Part shown: one piece after another, positions 1-5,057 of the stretch | Layout: every line of letters starts with the position of its first letter | How positions within the stretch are numbered: the stretch's first letter is position 1 | From: Micrococcales bacterium | Lineage (GTDB): Bacteria; Actinomycetota; Actinomycetes; Actinomycetales; Dermatophilaceae | Direction of reading: 5' to 3' | NCBI GenBank assembly: GCA_003157445.1 | Contig: PMJN01000547.1 | Coordinates: forward strand, 1-5,698 | Length of the DNA stretch: 5,698 nt | The notes under the pieces: generated by a model | Seen by the model: the letters and a program-made list of their open reading frames with translations, nothing else | Databases searched by the model: none | Told to the model about the DNA's origin: nothing | Made by a program: the position numbers and the translations under genes

Positions 1-510
1 TCATTCAGGTTGACAGATTCCGCCAGCCCGTGCCCTGGTGGCTTGCCAGCGCTGAGGACGATCCCCTAGACGACGTGATCATCACCGACACGGCAGGACC
101 TAGTCGCTGCACGTACAGGCCAGAAGAATCTGTGAAGCGGTTCCCGGTTGTGTCCAGCGAATCTGTGCAATGCGCTGGCGCATGCTGCGACCATCGTGCG
201 CAGCGTTAACAAGACAGAACCCAGCGAACGCACGCTGGTCGATCCAGACAGCCACCAAGCCATCACGAGCCACAGGCAGTTCCCCACGAACAACCACCTC
301 CACACGTGGCCAGACGTGCGGATCTTAACCGTCAGGGTCATCCACATCGCGCTCCACAGTCATACCAAGTCTCGTTTCCCTGAAATCGTGTTCATCCCCC
401 GCAGTGCTCATACACAGACAGGAAAAGCGCCTCTCAGCACAGCGGCTTCCGATACACCGACCGGAACGCCGTCCGCCGAGAGTGCGCCGACGCTGCCACT
501 GGCCGCTCCC
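1..510. other. Left-edge region without a secure gene
   Basis: No reading frame here shows a recognisable domain. Two weak candidates overlap on opposite strands. One is an open plus-strand frame entering from the left edge and ending at a TAA at 207-209; it begins IQVDRFRQPVPWW. The other is the minus-strand broken frame at 363-100, listed separately. Third-position G/C bias in both is weaker than in the ATPase gene, so neither is secure. Positions 364-510, immediately downstream of the acetyltransferase stop, show no convincing strong hairpin followed by T residues, and no tRNA or repeat that I can see. Confidence 0.4.
100..363 (-). pseudogene. Possible broken small gene with an in-frame TAA (unknown function)
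   Basis: Read on the minus strand from an ATG at 363-361, the frame gives MTVERDVDDPDG, then a TAA at 327-325. It then continues in the same frame for 74 further codons (beginning DPHVWPRVEVVVRG) to a TAG at 102-100. The amino-acid texture on both sides of the TAA is protein-like, with an acidic start followed by alternating beta/alpha-like sequence. This suggests one small gene broken by a single substitution, for example CAA or GAA to TAA. Alternatively, translation begins at the GTG at 303, giving 67 residues, or the frame is spurious. The Shine-Dalgarno sequence before the ATG is weak (AGGGA, about 13 nt away). I do not recognise the family. Confidence 0.22.
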
Positions 511-1017
511 CTACCGAACTTCGGCGTTCACCTCTTGACACTCGAGATGGAGGATGAGATCACCGCTGCCAAGGGTCGCCTCATGGCCTGACCTTCGATA
601 ACCCTGGCCTTCGTACAAGCGTCGAGCGCGCGCGTTCGACGCCCGGGTCCACAGCGTCGTGCGGCTCCAGCCTCGCGCCGATGCTCGCTCGTGAAGTCCC
701 TGCAGCAACTGGCGGCCGAGACCCCGTCCCCACATATCGGGGTGGACAAAGACCATGGACACGTGGCCATAGCCGGGGATGACCACTCCCGCGCCGTGAT
801 CGGCGCGACCGGGTTCAGCCAGTGCCATGGCCACTACTTCCCTGTTCGGGTCGAGGTAGCCGATAACCAGGCACGCCTCAGGTTCTGCCAGCTTCTCCCA
901 GATCCGGGCCACCCGGTCCACATTGGGGGCATGCTCCCTGGCGACGTTCGCGGCGCGCCAGAGGCCAACGGCAGCCTCGTGATCTGCCGAAAGCCCATCG
1001 ATAACGGTCAAGTGCAC
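511..1017 (-). CDS. GNAT-family N-acetyltransferase
   Basis: This 168-residue protein has the full length and motif order of a single-domain GNAT enzyme, which transfers an acetyl group from acetyl-CoA to an amine. A beta strand VSMVFVHPDMWGRGLGRQLL (about 86-105) carries the acetyl-CoA pyrophosphate loop (W-G-R-G-L-G-R, 96-102). It is followed by helix LLQGLHERASARG and the strand TTLWTRAS. Motif B is NARARRLYEGQGY (128-140), with Tyr135 at the usual general-acid position. The start is GTG at 1017; no ATG or GTG lies further upstream before the in-frame TGA at 1078-1080. The Shine-Dalgarno sequence is weak. The gene is divergent from the HelD-type ATPase across 293 bp. The substrate cannot be inferred: drugs, polyamines, small metabolites and protein N-termini are all possible in this superfamily. 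Confidence 0.9.
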   Translation of the reverse strand: MHLTVIDGLSADHEAAVGLWRAANVAREHAPNVDRVARIWEKLAEPEACLVIGYLDPNREVVAMALAEPGRADHGAGVVIPGYGHVSMVFVHPDMWGRGLGRQLLQGLHERASARGWSRTTLWTRASNARARRLYEGQGYRRSGHEATLGSGDLILHLECQEVNAEVR

Positions 1018-1270
1018 ATCATCATTGTGCCTGGGCAGGTTTGGGGCGTTCCTCTGGCAGCATCTCGCCTTCGGCTCTCAGACACCGCAAGGACAGCACC
1101 ATACTCAGCGCCCATCCCGATCTCAGGGCAATCCGAGCCTGCGAACGGGTACCCGAGTAGCTCTGCTATTGCTGTCTATCCCGCCCCTGAGTCGGCCAAT
1201 GGTGCCACGGCAAATGCCGACGACAGTCCCAAACCAGCCCGTGCAGTCACAAGCCGTCAGCAGGCTAGGC

Positions 1271-1290
1271 TGCTTGGCTAACCCCAAGCA
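1271..1290. repeat. Perfect 7-bp inverted repeat, candidate operator before the ATPase gene
   Basis: TGCTTGG at 1271-1277 and its exact reverse complement CCAAGCA at 1284-1290 flank a 6-nt spacer, CTAACC. The repeat overlaps the last base of a possible -10 (TAGGCT, 1266-1271) and ends 7 bp before the Shine-Dalgarno AGGAAGG. It is therefore placed to act as a repressor site or a 5'-leader hairpin. Rifamycin-responsive genes in actinomycetes, including helR genes, carry an inverted-repeat element (the rifamycin-associated element, RAE) upstream. This site resembles such an element in being a CTTG...CAAG dyad, but I cannot confirm that it matches the published consensus. Confidence 0.4.
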
Positions 1291-1297
1291 CCTGCCC

Positions 1298-1304
1298 AGG
1301 AAGG
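1298..1304 (+). promoter_or_regulatory. Ribosome-binding site deciding the ATPase start
   Basis: AGGAAGG ends 6 nt before the GTG at 1311 and 12 nt before the ATG at 1317. The spacing favours GTG (protein MVMSVSPELK) over ATG (MSVSPELK). The two choices differ by only two residues. Confidence 0.6.
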
Positions 1305-1310
1305 CGTTGT

Positions 1311-3359
1311 GTGGTCATGTCCGTTTCACCAGAGCTGAAGCGCGAGCGTGACTACCTCATAGGTGCACGCACCGAGCTCGCCCGAATGCGCGAACAGACG
1401 CTGTCGTTGAAGGCTGACGGCGGAGACCGGGTCTCCAGCGAGAACCTCGCAGCCACGTTGTACCGGCGCGCGCAGTCACTGATCGACGACCCACGCGCCA
1501 ACCTGTTCTTCGGCCGAATCGACCAGCAACGCAGTGACGCACTGACACCCGAGCGCTGGTACATCGGGCGACGCCATGTCGCCGACTCCCACGGCGACCC
1601 CGTGGTCATCGACTGGCGCGCGGAAGTCTCCACTGCTTTCTACCGCGCGTCACCGGCCGAGAACATGGGCGTGAGCCTGCGTCGACGGTTCGGGATCGAC
1701 AGGGGTCAGTTGACGGCCTATGAGGATGAACACCTCGATGGCGGCCAGGGCGTTACAGCGGCGATCGAGCCCACCTTCCGGAGCCAGATTCTCGTCAGTG
1801 AGATTGAACGTCCCCGAGTCGGGCCCATGCGCGACATAGTGGCCACGATCCAGCCAGAGCAGGACTCGATCGTGCGCTGCGACGTCGGCATAACGGTCTG
1901 CGTCCAGGGTGCGCCCGGCACCGGCAAGACTGCGGTCGGCCTGCACCGGGCGGCATGGCTGCTCTATGCCTTTCGGGAGCGCCTTGCTCGCAGCGGCGTC
2001 CTGGTCATCGGTCCCAACCGCGCGTTCCTCGATCACATCGGCGCCGTGCTTCCGACTCTCGGCGAGGTCGAGGTCCGACATTGCACGATCGACGAGCTGC
2101 TCGCATCGGTGCCTGTGCGCGCCCGGGACAGCGTCGGCACCGCCGTCCTGAAGGGAGACCCCCGCCTGGCGGAGATCCTGCGTGCGGCCGTGTGGTCTTA
2201 TGTGCAGACACCCACACAGGCACTCGTATTGCCGCGCGGCGCTCACAAGTGGCGGGTGCCGGTATCCGAGGTGGCCGAGATCGTGCAGGAGCTGCGGACC
2301 CGAGGGGTGAGGTACGACGCGGCACGCCGGATGCTGCCGCACCGTCTCGCCCACGCGATCCTGCTCCAGATGGAGCAAGCCGGCGACTCCCCAGACGACC
2401 GGGTGCAGGACGCCGTGGCCCGCTCGGCAGCGGTCAAGAGGTACGCCGGATCGGTGTGGCCCGCACTCGACCCGAAGGCCGTGCTGTTCAGCCTGCTCTC
2501 GGACGCAACGACGCTGCACCGGCACAGCGCCGATCTGCTGACCGACGCCGAGCGCTCGATGCTCCTGTGGGCCAACCCTGCATCCGGGCGCGGATCGGCC
2601 AGATGGTCGGTGGCCGACACAGTACTGGTCGACGAGATCAACGACCACCTCCAGCGGACCCTCAGCCTCGGCCACGTCGTACTCGACGAGGCGCAGGACC
2701 TCTCACCGATGCAGCTGCGCGCGGTGGGGCGCCGCTGCTCGACCGGCTCGGCCACGGTTTTGGGCGATCTGGCGCAGGGGACGACACCATGGGCAACTGA
2801 CTCGTGGAAAGCCTCGCTGGGGCACCTTGGCAAACCGGACGCCGTCATCGAGATCCTCGAACGCGGGTTCAGGGTGCCTGCGAGCGTCATTGAGTTTGCG
2901 GCCCAGCTGCTCCCATCGATGGCCCCCGACCTGGGCGTGCCGGTGTCGGTGCGAGACAACCCCGGCCGCCTGGAGATAGTGCGAGTCAAGGGCCCCGGAC
3001 TGTATGACCGGGTCGCCGAATCAGTGGCCCAGACTCTGCGCGAACCCGGGTCGATCGGGGTGATCGTCCCCGAAGCCGCAGCCGAGGATATCTCAAAGGC
3101 GTTGTCCCGCAACGGCGTTGAGCACGGGCTGCTGGGCGCGAACCATGGCGACCTGGACCATCAGGTGGATGTCGTCCCGGCTACGGTGGCCAAAGGGCTG
3201 GAGTTCGACCGAGTCATCGTTGTCGAGCCATCGGCCATCGCTGCGGCTGAGCCTGACCGGCGCACAGGGCTTCGACGGCTCTATGTCGTGCTCACCCGCG
3301 CTGTCTGCGAACTCACCGTCTTCCACTGCGACGATCTGCCTGTTGAACTGGCCAGTTGA
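1311..3359 (+). CDS. helD: HelD-family RNA polymerase-recycling ATPase (UvrD/Rep-like SF1 fold)
   Basis: HelD-family proteins bind stalled or drug-inhibited RNA polymerase, push arms into its channels and use ATP to release it from DNA. This 682-residue protein has a short charged N-terminal helical segment (about 7-60, PELKRERDYL). Next comes the family block NLFFGRID (64-71), YIGRRHV (84-90) and VIDWRAEVSTAFYRA (99-113). A Q-motif QPEQDSIVR (181-189) is followed by Walker A GAPGTGKT (200-207, Lys206), Walker B VVLDEAQD (456-463) and motif III VLGDLAQGT (483-491). Motif IV is ERGFRVP (517-523), motif V is AKGLEFDRV (627-635), and motif VI is LYVVLTRA with the likely arginine finger Arg663. 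All ATPase motifs are intact. Residues 270-440 should form the HelD-specific insertion that enters the primary channel. It is somewhat shorter than the roughly 735-residue mycobacterial HelD, and whether it is a housekeeping HelD or a rifamycin-protective HelR cannot be decided. It stands alone, with an inverted repeat upstream. Confidence 0.92.
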   Translation: MVMSVSPELKRERDYLIGARTELARMREQTLSLKADGGDRVSSENLAATLYRRAQSLIDDPRANLFFGRIDQQRSDALTPERWYIGRRHVADSHGDPVVIDWRAEVSTAFYRASPAENMGVSLRRRFGIDRGQLTAYEDEHLDGGQGVTAAIEPTFRSQILVSEIERPRVGPMRDIVATIQPEQDSIVRCDVGITVCVQGAPGTGKTAVGLHRAAWLLYAFRERLARSGVLVIGPNRAFLDHIGAVLPTLGEVEVRHCTIDELLASVPVRARDSVGTAVLKGDPRLAEILRAAVWSYVQTPTQALVLPRGAHKWRVPVSEVAEIVQELRTRGVRYDAARRMLPHRLAHAILLQMEQAGDSPDDRVQDAVARSAAVKRYAGSVWPALDPKAVLFSLLSDATTLHRHSADLLTDAERSMLLWANPASGRGSARWSVADTVLVDEINDHLQRTLSLGHVVLDEAQDLSPMQLRAVGRRCSTGSATVLGDLAQGTTPWATDSWKASLGHLGKPDAVIEILERGFRVPASVIEFAAQLLPSMAPDLGVPVSVRDNPGRLEIVRVKGPGLYDRVAESVAQTLREPGSIGVIVPEAAAEDISKALSRNGVEHGLLGANHGDLDHQVDVVPATVAKGLEFDRVIVVEPSAIAAAEPDRRTGLRRLYVVLTRAVCELTVFHCDDLPVELAS

Positions 3360-3370
3360 CGTCAAACCCT

Positions 3371-3413
3371 CCGGCAACCGCTTCGATGTCTGCAGAAGAA
3401 TCGAGCTTGCCGG
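3371..3413. repeat. 7-bp inverted repeat spanning the start of the small ORF
   Basis: CCGGCAA at 3371-3377 and TTGCCGG at 3407-3413 are exact reverse complements separated by 29 nt. The loop contains the ATG at 3386. A hairpin this loose is not an intrinsic terminator, since the loop is long and no T run follows. It could be chance in G+C-rich DNA or could sequester the small ORF's start. No better terminator was seen after the ATPase stop. Confidence 0.2.
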
Positions 3414-3508
3414 TGTTGGAGCGCTACTTTGCCCAAGGTGACAACCAGCTGCGATACGCCGTGGCGGGAATGCAAGGCGGGACCAAGATGCTCCGTATCA
3501 GGACGTAA
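3386..3508 (+). CDS. Possible 40-residue small protein after the ATPase gene
   Basis: Starting 26 nt after the ATPase stop codon, an ATG opens a 40-codon frame, MSAEESSLPVLERYFAQGDN onward, ending ...GTKMLRIRT and a TAA. About 29 of 40 codons end in G or C, and the composition is protein-like: an acidic start, then an amphipathic LERYFAQ helix and a YAVAGMQGG stretch. There is no good Shine-Dalgarno sequence, so it would depend on coupling to the ATPase. Its 3' end overlaps the convergent OsmC gene by 11 nt. It could be a true small protein, the N-terminal remnant of a truncated gene, or chance. I do not recognise a family. Confidence 0.35.
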   Translation: MSAEESSLPVLERYFAQGDNQLRYAVAGMQGGTKMLRIRT

Positions 3509-4001
3509 GAGTCGTGATGCACCTAGGGGAGGTACTGATCGTCTGCAGCACGACGCAGTAGCGCTCGGTCAACCGCTGCAACGTCGCCAACTGCTCGGCG
3601 TCGGCGTCGGTGTCCAGGTCGAACGACAATCGAATGTCGGTGAACCCGACTGGGACGCTCTTATCGACGGCGAGAGTGCCTCGGAAGTCCAGGTCCCCTT
3701 CAGCGCGCACTGTCCCGCCTCGAACCTCCAGACCTAGCGAGGCCGCCACCGCACTCAGCGTGACGCCAGCGCAGGCGACGAGCGCCTCCAACAGCATGTT
3801 GCCCGAGCACAGCTGCTGGCCATCGCCGCCAGTTGCCGCGTGAAGTCCGGCTACGGCGATCCCCCGGCCAGTCTCGACCGAGCAGGACACCGCCTCGCCG
3901 AGCTGGCCCGTGGCTCGCAGCGTGACCTGAGCAGCGCCCGGCTCCTCGCGGTATTGCTGCTTCAACAGACCCTGGATCGCACTGAGCGCTGATTCGACCA
4001 T
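3498..4001 (-). CDS. OsmC/Ohr-family protein (putative hydroperoxide-reducing thiol protein)
   Basis: This 167-residue protein matches the OsmC superfamily in length and fold pattern. Members reduce organic hydroperoxides in the cytoplasm with a two-cysteine active site. The first cysteine is Cys77 in NMLLEALVACAGVTL (68-82), preceded by the conserved Glu72. The second is Cys149 in ERYCVVLQT (146-154). Between them lies the expected beta meander (EVRGGTVRAEGDLDFRG, then FTDIRLSFDLD) and a helix (AEQLATLQRL). The ATG at 4001 is the first start after an in-frame TAG at 4013-4011, so the N-terminus is firm, although the Shine-Dalgarno sequence is weak. The C-terminal tail (TISTSPRCITTLTS) adds a third cysteine, Cys161. 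The gene is convergent with the ATPase and divergent from the STAS gene. Assignment to the peroxidase subgroup, as opposed to an uncharacterised OsmC subgroup, is inference. Confidence 0.88.
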   Translation of the reverse strand: MVESALSAIQGLLKQQYREEPGAAQVTLRATGQLGEAVSCSVETGRGIAVAGLHAATGGDGQQLCSGNMLLEALVACAGVTLSAVAASLGLEVRGGTVRAEGDLDFRGTLAVDKSVPVGFTDIRLSFDLDTDADAEQLATLQRLTERYCVVLQTISTSPRCITTLTS

Positions 4002-4079
4002 GACGCCACGCTATCTGTGACGAGCTGGGTGTGCGATCCACTTCAGCATCGGAGGCCGCCGGGACAGAACCCCCATCCG

Positions 4080-4122
4080 TCTGAACGAGCCACCTCACAG
4101 GTAGGCGGTCAGACAGTTCAGA
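4080..4122. repeat. Nested inverted repeat in the OsmC/STAS divergent region
   Basis: TCTGAAC at 4080-4086 pairs exactly with GTTCAGA at 4116-4122. Inside it, ACCT (4092-4095) pairs with AGGT (4099-4102) around a 3-nt spacer. The element sits in the 215-bp gap between the two outward-pointing starts (4002-4216), where an operator for either gene would be expected. The rest of the gap has a TTGACA at 4137-4142 that resembles a -35 element, but no acceptable -10 follows at 16-18 bp. Dyads this short can be chance. Confidence 0.25.
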
Positions 4123-4203
4123 GGAAAGACTCGTCGTTGACACAGGTCGCTTACAGAAAAGTGGACGACAGTCGAGACAGCGGTTGACCATGGCGGTCGG
4201 CCT

Positions 4204-4211
4204 GGAGGAGG
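4204..4211 (+). promoter_or_regulatory. Strong ribosome-binding site deciding the STAS start
   Basis: GGAGGAGG ends 5 nt before the ATG at 4217. This favours that ATG over the in-frame TTG at 4184 and the ATG at 4190, neither of which has a comparable site upstream. The protein then begins MGTVLELSIP. Confidence 0.75.
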
Positions 4212-4216
4212 TCACG

Positions 4217-4627
4217 ATGGGTACCGTCCTTGAATTGAGCATCCCGCAGTCTTCGGTTCGCACTCCAGGCTTGGCCGGCGGTGTCCTGGCGCCAATCAGA
4301 CCCGATGCAGCGGTATCTGAGACGGCGTGGCTCACTGCCACGATCCGGCCAGCTGGGACTTTCGGGCGCAACGACACCAGCCGGCTGCGGGCGCTGCTTG
4401 ACGCACTGTCGGCCTGCGCGTCTATGGTCGTTCTCGACCTGCAGGTCGCCCGCCTGCGCAGCCCTGGTGCCGGGGAGGTCATCGAGGATGCAGCGTGGGA
4501 CATCGAGAGTCGGGGGGGCTGCCTGCTGTGCATCAACGTCGACTCCGAGTCCCGCGCCTGCCTGTCGGCGGCTGGCGACCACGCCGTGCTACTGGACGAC
4601 TCGTCTCAGCGGCTAGCCCTCGGCTAG
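4217..4627 (+). CDS. STAS-domain protein, anti-sigma-factor-antagonist-like
   Basis: This 136-residue protein has a roughly 38-residue N-terminal extension followed by one STAS domain. The fold pattern is clear: strand WLTATIRPAG (38-47), helix TSRLRALLDALSAC, strand MVVLDLQVARL (70-80), the phospho-site loop RSPGAGEV (81-88), a long helix, then strand GGCLLCINVD and ending DHAVLLDD. In SpoIIAA/RsbV-type antagonists an anti-sigma kinase phosphorylates the serine of a D-S-x-G motif. Here the serine (Ser82) and glycine (Gly84) remain, but the Asp is replaced by Arg81. Sequence similarity to classical antagonists is therefore modest, and regulation may differ. No kinase or sigma gene lies beside it. 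It could instead be a stand-alone STAS regulator. The start at 4217 was chosen because of the strong Shine-Dalgarno GGAGGAGG at 4204-4211. Confidence 0.75.
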   Translation: MGTVLELSIPQSSVRTPGLAGGVLAPIRPDAAVSETAWLTATIRPAGTFGRNDTSRLRALLDALSACASMVVLDLQVARLRSPGAGEVIEDAAWDIESRGGCLLCINVDSESRACLSAAGDHAVLLDDSSQRLALG

Positions 4628-4733
4628 ATTCCAGGCTGCGCTCAGAGGTCCAGAAGGTCATCTACCTGCACTGACAAGCCGGGCCCGGGCCAAGTCAACG
4701 CCTCACACAGAACTCGCCAGAGGAGACAACTCT

Positions 4734-4781
4734 GTGCGATCAGCGACAAGCACCAACCGTCGCCTTGCTTGGAGTCTTTGA
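4734..4781 (+). other. Well-initiated 15-codon ORF (leader peptide or stub of a lost gene)
   Basis: A good Shine-Dalgarno AGGAG (4721-4725) stands 8 nt before a GTG at 4734. The frame reads MRSATSTNRRLAWSL and stops at TGA 4779-4781. The basic start resembles the beginning of an exported or regulatory protein. The frame is the same as that of the coding remnant at 4821-4916, from which this in-frame TGA separates it. It may therefore be the 5' stub of the same decayed gene, but the AT-richer 4782-4820 join suggests that something was lost. A genuine leader peptide is also possible. Confidence 0.25.
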
Positions 4782-4793
4782 GAGAACTTAGGC

Positions 4794-4916
4794 ATGTGCG
4801 CAATAAATTCCACGTGTTTTGTGCAGTCCTACCTCGGCACCTACCGCGACGGGGCGCGCACCTGGAACACCCGCACGGTGTCCCTGCTGCAGATGTACCT
4901 GAACACCCAACTCTGA
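4794..4916 (+). pseudogene. Stranded 3' end of an unidentified gene
   Basis: An ATG at 4794 opens a 40-codon frame ending at TGA 4914-4916, but there is no Shine-Dalgarno sequence ahead of it. From GTG 4821 onward 30 of 31 codons end in G or C, and the residues (VQSYLGTYRDGARTW, then NTRTVSLLQMYLN) look like the folded C-terminus of a real protein. The 27 bases before 4821 are AT-rich (AATAAATTCC, GTGTTTT) and look non-coding. The sharp change suggests that coding DNA begins at about 4820, that the body of the gene is missing, and that what remains is a deletion or recombination scar. I do not recognise the family. Confidence 0.4.
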
Positions 4917-5057
4917 ACTAGGTGGGTCTGCGACAACCAAGGAGCGGGCCTGCGCTCAGTGTCTGGGCTTGTGGCAGGTCCTGAGCGGGTTCGGTCCGCA
5001 CGAGCCGGCGCCCTCCCAGAGCCTGCCAGCAGAGGCGCAGGATCTAGCGGCGCCGCC

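Larger units (their letters stand above)
1018..1310. promoter_or_regulatory. Divergent intergenic region between acetyltransferase and ATPase
   Basis: This 293-bp stretch separates two outward-pointing genes, so it should hold both promoters. Plus- and minus-strand frames crossing it are poor proteins with no domain. Near the ATPase gene there is TAGGCT at 1266-1271, which fits the TAnnnT form of an actinobacterial -10 element. I see no convincing -35 partner 17 bp upstream. Just downstream is the inverted repeat at 1271-1290. I see no clear promoter for the acetyltransferase. The placement of both promoters here is inferred from gene direction. Confidence 0.5.
4628..5057. other. 430-bp region with gene remnants, no intact known gene
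   Basis: The stretch lies between the STAS stop and the molybdenum hydroxylase stop. It contains a 10-bp palindrome CCGGGCCCGG (4679-4688), a short well-initiated ORF (4734-4781) and a stranded 3' coding end (4821-4916). Positions 4917-5057 show no recognisable gene. Near the hydroxylase stop, GAGGCG (5032-5037) and CGCCTC (5054-5059) can pair with a 16-nt loop. This is a weak terminator candidate with no T run. Confidence 0.5.

Noticed and set aside
148..591. Plus-strand 147-codon frame at the left edge
   Set aside because: The His/Thr/Pro-rich translation has no domain and runs into the 3' end of the acetyltransferase gene. The start has no Shine-Dalgarno sequence.
691..1281. Plus-strand 196-codon frame opposite the acetyltransferase and through the intergenic region
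   Set aside because: It overlaps a clear GNAT gene on the other strand and has no recognisable domain.
1650..2675. Long minus-strand open frame opposite the HelD-type ATPase
   Set aside because: It is a shadow of the strongly biased plus-strand gene. The translation is His/Arg/Gly-rich with no domain, while the plus frame shows every SF1 ATPase motif.
1955..2800. Plus-strand frame of about 280 codons inside the ATPase gene
   Set aside because: Arg/Pro/Ala-rich out-of-frame translation, typical of high-G+C shadow frames.
2243..3112. Second long minus-strand frame opposite the ATPase gene
   Set aside because: Ser/Arg-rich low-complexity translation without motifs; an antisense shadow.
4137..4142. 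TTGACA resembling a -35 element before the STAS gene
   Set aside because: No acceptable TAnnnT -10 element occurs 16-18 bp downstream, so a promoter cannot be supported.
3700..4536. Minus-strand frame spanning OsmC and the region opposite the STAS gene
   Set aside because: It crosses the OsmC gene in another frame and the STAS gene antisense, and has Ser/Arg-rich content.
4679..4688. CCGGGCCCGG palindrome as a transcription terminator after the STAS gene
   Set aside because: It leaves no usable hairpin loop and has no T run. Short G/C palindromes are common at this base composition.
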